From Pseudogemmobacter bohemicus (GTDB lineage Bacteria > Pseudomonadota > Alphaproteobacteria > Rhodobacterales > Rhodobacteraceae), in the NCBI RefSeq assembly GCF_003290025.1, contig NZ_QNHG01000006.1:1-50628 (forward strand): a stretch of DNA of 50,628 nucleotides. Direction: 5' to 3'. Shown here in pieces: positions 34,815 through 44,034 of this stretch. The notes under the pieces are model-generated. The model saw nothing but the letters and a program-made list of their open reading frames with translations, ran no database searches and had not been told where the DNA came from. The position numbers were made by a program, and so were the translations under genes. Position 1 is the first letter of the stretch; the number at the start of each line of letters is the position of its first letter.

Positions 34815-35387
34815 TCAGCGCTCCGCCAGGATCTCGTCGGTGCTGGCCAGCCGGATCTGATCCTCGCAGCGCGGGTAGATCAGGCGCAGCGTGGCCTCAT
34901 GCGCCTCGCGCGCAGAGCTGCCCACGGCATCGGTGGCGATGGTCACGTCAAAACCCAGATCCACCGCATCCATCACCGCCGCCAGCACGCAGACATCGGT
35001 TTCCACCCCGGAAAACACGATATGGCGAATGCCGTCCGACAAAAGCCGCTCGGTCACGCCCGCCACCTTGAAGGGGGAGTAAACCAGTTTGTCGATCACC
35101 AGTGATCTCGCCGCAAAGGGCTGTAACTCCGCCACCAGATCCAGCAGCGAGCGGTCGATCCTTTCGCCGGTCAGCATGTGCCAGCGCCGGTAATAGCGCG
35201 CCCAGGTGCCGGTGGCGGCCTCGGCCGTTTCCGGCACGACGAAACGCGCAAAGCCATTCCGACCCTGAAACCCCTCGCAGAGCCGCACCACATTAGGCAG
35301 CACCTCGCGCAGCATCGGCGTGTGCCAGACGGTCTGTTCGTCAAACAGCCGCTGCATGTCGATCACCATATGGAGTGTGTCCGCCAT
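34815..35387 (-). CDS. Isochorismatase-family cysteine hydrolase
   Basis: A 190-aa hydrolase of the isochorismatase/nicotinamidase fold. The catalytic triad appears as Asp10 (MVIDMQRLF), Lys100 (VIDKLVYSPF) and the nucleophile Cys in GVETDVCVLA near residue 133. Members hydrolyse amides such as N-carbamoyl compounds, nicotinamide or ureido acids. Its ATG directly abuts the ATPase stop (TGA|ATG), so it is the last gene of the ABC operon and may process an imported amide. Substrate unknown. Confidence 0.85.
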   Translation of the reverse strand: MADTLHMVIDMQRLFDEQTVWHTPMLREVLPNVVRLCEGFQGRNGFARFVVPETAEAATGTWARYYRRWHMLTGERIDRSLLDLVAELQPFAARSLVIDKLVYSPFKVAGVTERLLSDGIRHIVFSGVETDVCVLAAVMDAVDLGFDVTIATDAVGSSAREAHEATLRLIYPRCEDQIRLASTDEILAER

Positions 35388-36428
35388 TCAGTCCTCCACC
35401 AGGATCGTATGGTCAGGCGACCAGTGCAGCGTGACCTCGGCGCCTTTCGGCAGGATCACCCCATCGGCATTTTGCGCAAAGACCTTGAGGCCCATGCCGC
35501 CCGGCCCCTCCATGAGATAGGTCAGGTTTGCCCCGGCATAGATCGCATTCAGCACCCGGGCCTGCACCCTGTTGCCCCCGTTCTCGCCCGCGCCGAGCGA
35601 GATTTTCTCTGGCCTGACCGCCAGCGTCACCTCGCGCCCTTCGGGCAGGTCCGGTGCGGTGATACGACTGCCCGCGACCGCGACCGCGCCGCTTTCAACG
35701 CGGCCGGTGAAGAAATTCGCATCGCCAAGGAATTCGGCGGCAAATCGCGTCGCGGGGCGCTCGTAAATCGCCGCCGGGGCGCCCATTTGCACGATGCGGC
35801 CCCGATCAAGGATCGCCACCTGATCGGACAGCGTCAGGGCCTCTTCCTGGTCATGGGTGACAAAGATCGTGGTCACGCCGATCTCGCGTTGCAGGCTGAG
35901 GAGCTCGACCTGCATCTCCTGCCGGAGTCGCCTGTCCAGCGCCGAAAGCGGCTCATCAAGCAAAAGCACCTTCGGCTCGGTCACAATTGCCCGCGCCATG
36001 GCGACGCGCTGCTGCTGGCCGCCCGACAGCTGCTTCGGCAGCCGGTCGGCGAAGCCGGGCAGTCGCACCATCTCCAGCGCCTCATCGACGCGTCGCTTTG
36101 CCTCTGCCCCCTTCACGCCGCGCCGTCCAAGGCCGAAGGCAACATTGTCGCGGACAGTCATATGCGGGAAGAGCGCGTAAGACTGGAACACCATGCCGAT
36201 ATTCCTGGCCCAGACCGGCACACGGGTGACATCCTCGGCGCCGATGGTCACGGCCCCGGCCTCGGGCGTGATGAAACCGGCGATGATGCGCAGAAGCGTT
36301 GTCTTGCCCGACCCCGAAGGCCCGAGGAGGCTGGTGAAGCTGCCACTGGGGAAACTCACCGAAATATCGGTCAGCACCGGACTGCCGCCATAGGATTTGG
36401 CGATGCCTGTGAGATTAACGTCGGACAT
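35388..36428 (-). CDS. PotA-type ABC transporter ATPase
   Basis: A 346-aa ATPase of the spermidine/putrescine class. Walker A GPSGSGKTT, Q-loop GMVFQSYALFPHMTV, signature LSGGQQQRVAMARAI, Walker B VLLLDEPLSALD, H-loop FVTHDQEEAL, then a C-terminal TOBE-like domain from about residue 270. ATG 36428 overlaps the permease stop by 14 bases with GGAG six bases upstream; the frame is open further but not conserved. It energises the two permeases that precede it. Confidence 0.9.
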   Translation of the reverse strand: MSDVNLTGIAKSYGGSPVLTDISVSFPSGSFTSLLGPSGSGKTTLLRIIAGFITPEAGAVTIGAEDVTRVPVWARNIGMVFQSYALFPHMTVRDNVAFGLGRRGVKGAEAKRRVDEALEMVRLPGFADRLPKQLSGGQQQRVAMARAIVTEPKVLLLDEPLSALDRRLRQEMQVELLSLQREIGVTTIFVTHDQEEALTLSDQVAILDRGRIVQMGAPAAIYERPATRFAAEFLGDANFFTGRVESGAVAVAGSRITAPDLPEGREVTLAVRPEKISLGAGENGGNRVQARVLNAIYAGANLTYLMEGPGGMGLKVFAQNADGVILPKGAEVTLHWSPDHTILVED

Positions 36429-37194
36429 TGCCCGCTCCGAATTTCGAGAAGACGGCATAGACCAGCACCAGCGCCATCGAGGCCAGCAAGAGAACCGTCG
36501 AGATGATGTTGATATCGGGGGTGAAACCCTTGCGGATCGCGGAGTAGATTTTCACCGGCAGGGTCGTGTAGCCGGGGGTCGCGAGGAAATACGAGATCAC
36601 GAACTGATCCAGCGAGACCGCAAAGGCAAAAAGCGCCGCGCCGATGATCGAGGGTGTCAGCAAGGGCAGCGTCACCCGGAAAAACGCATGGACCGGCGTA
36701 GAGCCGAGGCTCATCGCGGCCTCTTCGAGGTCCTGGCGGATGGTTTGCAGGCCCGTTGAGACCACCAGCACGACATAGGGGATCGCCAGCGCGACATGGC
36801 CGATCAGCATGGCGTGGAAGCCGCGACCCACGCCGCTCCAGTAGAACATCACCAGCATGGCGGTGCCGGTGATCAGCCAGGGGATGGCGATGGGCGGCAG
36901 CAGCATCACCCGCAGGAAGTTGCGGCCCGGAAACTCGCGCCGGTGCAGCGCGACGGCACCCGCGGTGCCGATGGGGGTGGCGATCAGCGTCACGATGACG
37001 GCGACGATGACCGAGTTGCGGCCCGCCTCCAGCAAGTCCTGGTTTTGCCACAGCTCATTCCACCAGCGGGTCGAGAATTCAAACGGCAGCTGGTAATAGG
37101 GCGAGGCGTTGAACCCCATGGCGATCATCACGCCAATGGGCAGGTAGAGGAAGAAGATCAGGAGGCAGAGGTAAAGGCGACCGAAGGCTTTCAT
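36415..37194 (-). CDS. PotC-type ABC transporter permease
   Basis: A 259-aa permease with about six transmembrane segments. It begins MKAFGRLYLCLLIFFLYLPI and contains PWLITGTAMLVMFYW and the ATPase-docking EAA loop EEAAMSLGSTPVHAFFRVTL. I chose ATG 37194, five bases after the stop of the upstream permease; the longer frame to 37473 overlaps that gene. It forms a heterodimeric channel with the next gene's product. Confidence 0.9.
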   Translation of the reverse strand: MKAFGRLYLCLLIFFLYLPIGVMIAMGFNASPYYQLPFEFSTRWWNELWQNQDLLEAGRNSVIVAVIVTLIATPIGTAGAVALHRREFPGRNFLRVMLLPPIAIPWLITGTAMLVMFYWSGVGRGFHAMLIGHVALAIPYVVLVVSTGLQTIRQDLEEAAMSLGSTPVHAFFRVTLPLLTPSIIGAALFAFAVSLDQFVISYFLATPGYTTLPVKIYSAIRKGFTPDINIISTVLLLASMALVLVYAVFSKFGAGNVRR

Positions 37195-37199
37195 CCGCG

Positions 37200-38102
37200 T
37201 CACCACTGCGCATTGCGGCGTAAGACGCCGGAGAAGGTGGCAAATATCGCCAGCACCACGGCGAGCAGCATGAAGGACAAAGCGGCGCCCTGCGGCCAGT
37301 TGAAGCCTTGCGTGAATGAATCCTCGATCACCGTGCCAAGCGTCACGCCTTGCGGGCCGCCAAGGATGCGCGGCTCCATAAACGCGCCGACGACCGGCAC
37401 GAAGATCAGCACCGATCCGGCGATCAGACCCGGCGCCGCCATCGGGATGAGGATGCGGCCAAGCACCGTCCACCAGCGGGCACCGAGGCTTTCGGCGGCC
37501 TCGACAATCGCGTCGTCAATGGTTGAGATCGCGATGTAACAGGTCAGGACCATGTAGGGCAGGTAGCCATGCACCAGGCCCAGCACGATGGCCGGTCGGG
37601 AGTACAGAAAGCCGACCGATCCGGCCTCGGGCAGCACAAACTGCACCACCGCGTCGAGGAAGCCTCCTTCGCGGATCACCATGGTCCAGGAGAAGATCCG
37701 CACCAGACCATTGGTCCAGAATGGCAAGAGGATCAGGATCAGAAAGATCCATTGCGACCGCCCAAGCCCCGAGCGCGCCAGCGCCAGCGCCGCCAGAAAC
37801 CCGGCCAACGCGCAGATCAGTGTGGTGGCAAAAGCGATCTGGAAGGTCCAGGAGGCGACCTGCCACATATAGGGTTGGGTGAAGAATATCTTATACTGAT
37901 CAAGCGTATAGCCTATTTCTTTATTGCCGATCGGGGTGGCGGTCATAAAGGAAAACAGGAACATCGCGCCCAGAGGCAGGAAGATCGCGATCAAAAGCCA
38001 GCCATAGGCCGGCAGCAAAAGCGCCGTGGTTGCAACCCAGGGCGGCAGGCGCCTCCCGCCCATTTTCAGGGCGGGGGCTGTGGTGGCGGGGCCTGCGCTC
38101 AT
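37200..38102 (-). CDS. PotB-type ABC transporter permease
   Basis: A 300-aa permease with six or more membrane segments: ALLLPAYGWLLIAIFLPLGA, ILILLPFWTNGLVRIFSW, and the EAA loop VEAAESLGARWWTVLGRILI. It overlaps the binding-protein stop by four bases (ATGA). With the PotC-like partner it forms the channel of a polyamine/opine-type importer. Confidence 0.9.
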   Translation of the reverse strand: MSAGPATTAPALKMGGRRLPPWVATTALLLPAYGWLLIAIFLPLGAMFLFSFMTATPIGNKEIGYTLDQYKIFFTQPYMWQVASWTFQIAFATTLICALAGFLAALALARSGLGRSQWIFLILILLPFWTNGLVRIFSWTMVIREGGFLDAVVQFVLPEAGSVGFLYSRPAIVLGLVHGYLPYMVLTCYIAISTIDDAIVEAAESLGARWWTVLGRILIPMAAPGLIAGSVLIFVPVVGAFMEPRILGGPQGVTLGTVIEDSFTQGFNWPQGAALSFMLLAVVLAIFATFSGVLRRNAQW

Positions 38103-39169
38103 TTTGCGGCGTAATAGGCCTTCATTTCCTGCCAGAGCGCGTTGAACGCATCGCGGCGGGCATCGGGCAAAGCGGCCATGATCGACATCGTGTCGATATA
38201 GTCGGGTTTATGGACCTGCTTCATCAGATCGTCTTCCGGCAGTTTCGCCATGGCATCGACATTGGCGGATGCCGGCGCGCCCACTTCGGTCGCCCAGCGG
38301 AAATAGAAATCCGGATCGATCATGTAATTGATGAAGGCGTAAGCCGCATCGACATCCGGCGCGGTCGAGGGCACGGCGAGGCCGTCGAGCCAGCCAATCG
38401 CGCCCTCTTTCGGCACCACGAAATGAACCGGCAGCCCACCATTCCTGAACGAGCGCACGACGCCGCCCGACCAGGCAATGGACAGGTCGAACTCATTCGC
38501 GGCAAAGGCCTTGTTCCACTGGTCTTCCGAGGTCCAGAGATTGTGCAGGTTAGGGCGGATCGACTGCAGGAAGGTCTTTACCGCCTCCAGATCCTTCGGG
38601 TCATTCATATCCTGGCCGGTCGCCAGTGCCCCCAGACCTACGGCGGTGACCGCATCGTCAAACAGCGCGACCTTGCCCACCCAGGCGGGATCGGCCAGGG
38701 CGGCATAGCTGTCGGGGTCGGTCTTGCCGTCGCGCACACCCAGCCCGTTCATGCCCCAGACCCAGGCGCAGCCAAAGGTCTCGCCCTCGTATTGCATATT
38801 GTCATGGTCTTTGAGCTTGGGCGCGAGGCCGGCGGAATTCGGGATCTTCGCGAAATCGACCGGCTGGATCAGCCCCTGCCCCGCCGCCTGTTCAATGCGG
38901 GCCGAGTTGATCAGCACCACATCATAGGCGCCCGGATTGGTCGCCAGTTTGGTGATCATTTCGGCCTCGGAATTGAAGTAGTCATGCACCACCTCGATCC
39001 CGGTCGCCGCCGTAAAGGCCTCCAGCGCCCATTTCTCGTCGGTGCCATAGCCCTGCCAGTTCAGCACCGTGATCTTCGTGGCCGCGAAGGCCCGGCGCGG
39101 GCCAAGCATCGAGGCCGCCAGCGCGGTGCCGCCCATGAGTTGCAGCGTATTGCGTCTGCTGAGTTTCAT
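38099..39169 (-). CDS. PotD-like extracellular substrate-binding protein (Tat-exported)
   Basis: A 356-aa periplasmic binding protein. The N-terminus MKLSRRNTLQLMGGTALAAS is a twin-arginine signal (SRRNTLQ), with cleavage near AFA-AT. The mature part has ITVLNWQGYGTDEKWALEAF and YDVVLINSARIEQAAGQGLI, typical of PotD/PotF-type proteins that bind polyamines, opines or similar cations. ATG 39169 has GGAG seven bases upstream; the frame open to 39334 is not used. It is 103 bases after the glycoside hydrolase gene, so it may also have its own promoter. Substrate unknown. Confidence 0.88.
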   Translation of the reverse strand: MKLSRRNTLQLMGGTALAASMLGPRRAFAATKITVLNWQGYGTDEKWALEAFTAATGIEVVHDYFNSEAEMITKLATNPGAYDVVLINSARIEQAAGQGLIQPVDFAKIPNSAGLAPKLKDHDNMQYEGETFGCAWVWGMNGLGVRDGKTDPDSYAALADPAWVGKVALFDDAVTAVGLGALATGQDMNDPKDLEAVKTFLQSIRPNLHNLWTSEDQWNKAFAANEFDLSIAWSGGVVRSFRNGGLPVHFVVPKEGAIGWLDGLAVPSTAPDVDAAYAFINYMIDPDFYFRWATEVGAPASANVDAMAKLPEDDLMKQVHKPDYIDTMSIMAALPDARRDAFNALWQEMKAYYAAK

Positions 39170-39272
39170 TCCCCGTCTCCCTCTGTGGACCCCGGGCGGG
39201 AACTGGTGCCTGCCGGATCCGTGACCTCTTCTGTGATCTTGCCCAGCAAGGGACAGCGCAAGCCCGCCGCTG

Positions 39273-41501
39273 TCAAGCGCCATGCCTGACGTTGCGGAAC
39301 CAGATGGCAAGCCGGGCGGGCTGCTCTGCGGCAAGGCGGAGGATCAGGGGGCCATCCGCGCCGCCATGCGGCAGCGGCTGGCCGTCCAGCTCGATCGCCA
39401 GCACGTCGCGGGCGCTGATCTGCGGCAGGCTGAGGCTCGCCGCCGCGCAGGCCGGAATCTCGCAGCTGAAACTGCCCTCGCCAAAGCGGATATGGCTGAT
39501 CCGGCCGGGGATATCGCTGATCAGCCGCGCCGCATCCGCGCGATCGCGCAACGTCAAAGTTCCCTCGCGGCGCTCGACCACCACCGGGCCCAGCGGACTT
39601 TCCAGCGGGCCCAGCCGGCAATCCGGACCGTTTTGCAGGCTCCACCCCGTCCAGGGGGAGAAGCCGCAGATCTCTTCCACCGCCATCAGCGGCAGCAGCC
39701 CGGCCCAGATGTAAAAACCATCCGCATCGCCCTGGTCGAGCACCTCGCCGGTCTCGGGGTTGTAATTCTCGCCAGCAATGCGCGCTTCGTCCCAGTTTTT
39801 GCGAAAGAGGGCATAGCTGTCGGCGGCCAGCTGCGCCGCGCGCCTGGCCTCACCCACGCGGTGGAGGCCCAGCCATACAAGGTAATTCACATTCGGCCAG
39901 ATCCGCCCGCGCCAATAAACATTGTCCTGGTAAGCCGGATCGTAACGCGTCGCATTGGGCAACGGCCAGGGTGCGGCGAATGTCTTCGGGTCTTCCATAT
40001 GCCGTATCAGCGCCGCCTGTTGCGCCACATCCGCCGCGCCGCAGAGCATCGGGTAAAAGCTGGTCGGTGACAGCGCGCGTACGAAATCCCCGCCGCGCTG
40101 CCGGTTCGCGAAGATCTGGCGGGCGGGGTCCCAGAGCTTTTCGCGGATCAGCCGTCGATGGGCTTCAGCCAGTTCGCGCATCCCGGTCGCGGTGGCGGTA
40201 TCGCCCAGCCCGGCGGCGATCAGCGACAGCATCTCGGCATCCAGCGCCACCACGCAATTCAGCCCCAGATCCCAGGTCGAGAGCGAGCGGCGATCCCCCT
40301 GCCAGACCGCCTCGTCATGGGTGGCGCTGTTATCCATCCCGGTCTCGTTCCGGGCGCCGAAATGGGTGCCCTGGTAAAGCGCCTCGCCGACATCAGACGA
40401 GCCGCAGGAGATCAGGCCGGTATGATCCGGGTCGCGCTCGCGCCGCCACCAGCGATGGTTGCGCAAGAGCGCCTCATATTGCGCGGTCAGGACCGAGCGC
40501 TCGCCCGAGCGTTGATACAATAGCCACGCCACCAGCGATCCGAGCGGCGGCTGGCTGCGATCGACCCAGGCGTCATGCGAGGTGACGATACAGGCGATAT
40601 TGCCCTGAGGCGTCGCGCCGCCATGTGCCACCGCCATGTTCTGGCGCGCCAGATCGGGGTCGATCACCCCCGCCAGCAGCGCCGCATAGCATTGATCATT
40701 ATACCAGACGGCAAAGCGCCCGAGATTCCAGATCCGCGTCACCTTGGTATAGGGCCGGGCATTCTCCTCATCCCAGACCGTGTTCCAGCCCGTAATGTCG
40801 CGAATGGCATCCAGCGCGCCTGCGGCGTCTCCGCTGTGCAAATGGCCGGGTTCCGGCATCGGCGCGTCCAGCGCCGCGCGGGCGCGCTGAATGGCCAGCG
40901 CCTCACTATCGGCCAGCGCCGCCGCCCAGGCACCCTCGCGCATCATGTCGAGATTGAAGCGCAAGGCCAGCAGCGGCGCGGTCGTGGCGCGGCTTTCAAG
41001 GTTGAAATAGCCGTTCTCTTCGAGATCGTTGCGCAGCGCGGCAAGGTCTTCATGCCCGGTAACCACAATCGCCGGATCGCGGCTGACGATCACCGCCCGG
41101 CGATGTCCCTGGCGGATGATGACCGCACCACTGGCCGCATCGAACCGGGCCTCGGCGCCCTCGGCCGAGACCGCCAGCACCACCCAGAACCGCGCGGCCC
41201 ATTCGGCGGGCTGCCCGGCCTTCCAGCCACCCTGAACCGAGAAGGGATCAACCGTGCCCGCATGAAAGCCAAGCGGCGTTCCGGCGAATTCGGTTTCCAG
41301 CCCCGTATAACCGCCATCCAGCCGATGCGGCCCCAGCCTGACCAGATCCGAGCGCGGTTCGATCACCGAGGTTTTGCGCAGCCTGGTCGAATACAGAACC
41401 GGTGTTATCCTCAGCCCGAGCGGCTGAAAGATCATCTCGGCAGGCCGCTCGCCCCAGGTGAACCAGAGGCGCGACAGCGGCAGGGTGGTGGTCATCGGCA
41501 T
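39273..41501 (-). CDS. GH63/MGH1-like glycoside hydrolase
   Basis: A 742-aa glycosidase with no signal peptide. The N-terminal ~170 residues look like a beta-sandwich; the central (alpha/alpha)6 barrel has WNTVWDEEN near residue 240, RNETGMDNSATHDE near 385, NVYWRGRIWPNVNYLVWLGL near 560 and NYNPETGEVLDQGDADGFY near 610. These are hallmarks of the mannosylglycerate-hydrolase/GH63 group that cleaves alpha-glucosyl or alpha-mannosyl links. The C-terminal part is a further beta domain. Cytoplasmic location implies action on an imported oligosaccharide or compatible solute such as a glucosyl- or mannosylglycerate. Confidence 0.8.
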   Translation of the reverse strand: MPMTTTLPLSRLWFTWGERPAEMIFQPLGLRITPVLYSTRLRKTSVIEPRSDLVRLGPHRLDGGYTGLETEFAGTPLGFHAGTVDPFSVQGGWKAGQPAEWAARFWVVLAVSAEGAEARFDAASGAVIIRQGHRRAVIVSRDPAIVVTGHEDLAALRNDLEENGYFNLESRATTAPLLALRFNLDMMREGAWAAALADSEALAIQRARAALDAPMPEPGHLHSGDAAGALDAIRDITGWNTVWDEENARPYTKVTRIWNLGRFAVWYNDQCYAALLAGVIDPDLARQNMAVAHGGATPQGNIACIVTSHDAWVDRSQPPLGSLVAWLLYQRSGERSVLTAQYEALLRNHRWWRRERDPDHTGLISCGSSDVGEALYQGTHFGARNETGMDNSATHDEAVWQGDRRSLSTWDLGLNCVVALDAEMLSLIAAGLGDTATATGMRELAEAHRRLIREKLWDPARQIFANRQRGGDFVRALSPTSFYPMLCGAADVAQQAALIRHMEDPKTFAAPWPLPNATRYDPAYQDNVYWRGRIWPNVNYLVWLGLHRVGEARRAAQLAADSYALFRKNWDEARIAGENYNPETGEVLDQGDADGFYIWAGLLPLMAVEEICGFSPWTGWSLQNGPDCRLGPLESPLGPVVVERREGTLTLRDRADAARLISDIPGRISHIRFGEGSFSCEIPACAAASLSLPQISARDVLAIELDGQPLPHGGADGPLILRLAAEQPARLAIWFRNVRHGA

Positions 41502-41535
41502 GGTGGTCTCACAGGGAGGGGCTTACAGGGTGGGC

Positions 41536-44034
41536 TCACGAAGCGGGTGTCAGCAGCAAAGGCGGCGCGGTCAGCCCCGAGGCATCCGGCCAGAGCGTGC
41601 CGGCATAGGGGGTGCCAGCATAGAAGCGGTTGGCGGCGGTATTGGCAATCTCAAGCCTCAGGCGATGCGGCCCCGCCGCCAGCGGGCCAAGCGCCAGACG
41701 GAAGGGCGGATGCCAGAGCGGCCCGCGCGCCTCTTCATCCACGAAAACCCGCGCAGCGCAGGCGAGGCCGGGCAGTTCCAGCAGCGGCGCTGCGGGCTGG
41801 TCCAGCCGGAAGGTGGTCTCATAGATCCCGATGCCCGAGAAATCCGCATCCCCCTGGTCCTGCCAGCCCCGGGTGACATCGGCCGGCCGCGCGGGTCCGT
41901 CTGTTTGCAGCGTCCAGCCGCTCTCCAGCGCCTCGGCGTGCCAGCGCGGCGCTGGTTCGACCCGGGGTTCGGCCCGGGGTTCGGTTGATGCCCCTCCTGC
42001 CTCGCTCAGGCGCAGGCAGCGCAGTTGCTGCGGTTCCAGATACAGGCTCAGCGCCGACAGCACCCCCGGCGCATCACCAAGGGTGAAACCGGCGCCAAGG
42101 GTGATCTGTGACTGCAGCGGTGCGGCACTCTCGTTGAACAGGACCAGCCGCCAGGCGCCGCCGGCATCGCGCCCGGCCAGATGCGTGACCAGCCCCGGCA
42201 CCGGCGCGACCACCGGCCCCGTTTGCGAGAGAAACGCCCGCAGGACCCCGGGCTCCGGCGCATTCCGCCAAAGCGGCAGATCCAGCGCTGCGATGCGGGC
42301 CGCGCTGTCAGGATCCGCCAGAGCGGTGACCCCGGGCAACACCAGGGCGGCAAGCGGGCTGCCATAAAGCTCTGGCCCGTTCGCCCCCGGAGTGATGCGT
42401 GCAAGCCCAGCCTCGTCAAGGATCAGCGGCGGCTGGCCAAGCTGCCAGAGCGTTTCGGCCCAGGCGCCGAAAAGACACGCGTGATCATGGCGTGGGCCTT
42501 CCGTCAGGGCGGTCTCATAGGGGTATAACAGCGCGACCTGGGCCTGTGGCCTGGCGGCGGCCAGAAACGCGGCCAGCGCCGTGATCTCATCGGTCAGCGC
42601 CCGCATCACGCCCCACCAGGGTTGCAGATTATAGCCCGGCGCAAAGTCAAAGCGCATATTGGCCAGCGGCTCGGGGGAAGTATCGCCCGGATCGGCATAA
42701 AGCGCATGCAGGATCACCTGGCCCGCGCCCAGCAGATGCAGCCGGATCATCGCTGCGCGCAGCGCGGCGGGGGTGATTTCCCACTGGCCGGCCGCGCGGG
42801 TTTCGGTGCGCTCAGCGGTCAGGTAAAGCTCGGTCAGGCAGCCGCGCCGCCCCGATGCGCGGGCAATGCTGTCGCCCAGCATTGGCGCCAGCTGGGGCGC
42901 CAGATTATTCGCATCCACCGCCGTGATATCGCGCCAGCGGTCGAGCCCGAAGAAATCCGCTGCCAGCGCCACACGCGGATCAATCGAGGAAAACCCGCCA
43001 TTCAGCGCGAAGCCTGCAACATGCGGCAGGATCTCATGCCCGGTCAGCGCAAGGCCATGGCGGTCGCAAAACTCGCGCAAGGGTGCGAAAAACGCCTCAC
43101 CGATCAGCCTCGTGTAAAGCCGCCAGACAAAGCTCCGCGTCGCAGCAGTGTCCGGCCCGGTCTCAAACAGCAGCGCCGCAAGCTGTGGCCCGGGAGGTCC
43201 CCGCGCAGCAAGACCTGCGGCCAGATCCTCAGACCAGAGGAAACTGTTCAGGAGGTTCCCCTCCGCCTCATTCCAGCGATAAAGCACCGGCGCCGGCTGA
43301 TCGAAAAACAGCTGATCCACCACGTCCGGCATCAGCCCCGCCAGCGCCTGGGCATAGGGCTCAAGCCCGACGCTGACGAAACGCGCCCCGGCCTCGGGCA
43401 GGAGGTAATTGATCACACGCGAGCTGGCGATGCGGGTCGCCGCAAAGAAGATCCAGCGCGCGCCGGGCGGCAGGGTGTCAAGCCGCGCAAGCGCGCCGCT
43501 CTCACCGGCAGTGATGAGGCGTGCGGCCGGGGTCCTGTCTTCGACCTGGCCATCGGGCCAAAGGATCACCGCCGCCACCAGCTGCCAGTCGGTGCAGACC
43601 GGGCGCCCTCCCTCATGGATCCAGTCGCGCACCGCCGGGCCGAGGCTGGCGCCAAGCGTGGCGGTGATCCCAGAAATTCGGGCCTCTGGCCTGTCGCTTA
43701 CCGCCCAGAAGAGATGGCGTTCGCGCAGGTGATCCGCGCCCGCTACCACCCGCCCCCCGGCCTGGCCGCTGGTCCAGGCGTAATCGTCGTAAAGCCCGGC
43801 TTTCAGACCAAGCCCCGCCATGATCTCCACCGCCGCGCGGTAAGCCGCCAGATAGTCATCGGACAGATAGAGGTCCAGGGGCATCGAGGGCCGGGCCTGG
43901 ATATAGATCCGGCTGAAGCCCGCCTCGCGAAAGCCGGTCAGCTGCGCGTGCATCTGCTGTGATGAGGGGATGCCCGACCAGAACCAATAGGCGGCAGGGC
44001 GGCCAGGTTCAGGATCTGCCATCATGCGTATCAT
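41536..44034 (-). CDS. GH106-like (alpha-L-rhamnosidase type) glycoside hydrolase
   Basis: An 832-aa protein. The N-terminus AAYWFWSGIPSSQQMHAQLT, then EAGFSRIYIQARP and GLKAGLYDDYAWTSGQAGG, is the start of the GH106-type barrel. Near residue 330, CDRHGLALTGHEILPH continues it. The C-terminal ~110 residues (GIYETTFRL, RVFVDEEARGPLWHPPFRL, HRLRLEIANTAANRF) form the galactose-binding-like sandwich typical of the family. No signal peptide is seen. The start is uncertain: ATGs at 44034, 44025 and 44022 all lie within or close to the desaturase stop; I give the longest. Rhamnosidase activity is the family precedent, not proven here. Confidence 0.75.
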   Translation of the reverse strand: MIRMMADPEPGRPAAYWFWSGIPSSQQMHAQLTGFREAGFSRIYIQARPSMPLDLYLSDDYLAAYRAAVEIMAGLGLKAGLYDDYAWTSGQAGGRVVAGADHLRERHLFWAVSDRPEARISGITATLGASLGPAVRDWIHEGGRPVCTDWQLVAAVILWPDGQVEDRTPAARLITAGESGALARLDTLPPGARWIFFAATRIASSRVINYLLPEAGARFVSVGLEPYAQALAGLMPDVVDQLFFDQPAPVLYRWNEAEGNLLNSFLWSEDLAAGLAARGPPGPQLAALLFETGPDTAATRSFVWRLYTRLIGEAFFAPLREFCDRHGLALTGHEILPHVAGFALNGGFSSIDPRVALAADFFGLDRWRDITAVDANNLAPQLAPMLGDSIARASGRRGCLTELYLTAERTETRAAGQWEITPAALRAAMIRLHLLGAGQVILHALYADPGDTSPEPLANMRFDFAPGYNLQPWWGVMRALTDEITALAAFLAAARPQAQVALLYPYETALTEGPRHDHACLFGAWAETLWQLGQPPLILDEAGLARITPGANGPELYGSPLAALVLPGVTALADPDSAARIAALDLPLWRNAPEPGVLRAFLSQTGPVVAPVPGLVTHLAGRDAGGAWRLVLFNESAAPLQSQITLGAGFTLGDAPGVLSALSLYLEPQQLRCLRLSEAGGASTEPRAEPRVEPAPRWHAEALESGWTLQTDGPARPADVTRGWQDQGDADFSGIGIYETTFRLDQPAAPLLELPGLACAARVFVDEEARGPLWHPPFRLALGPLAAGPHRLRLEIANTAANRFYAGTPYAGTLWPDASGLTAPPLLLTPAS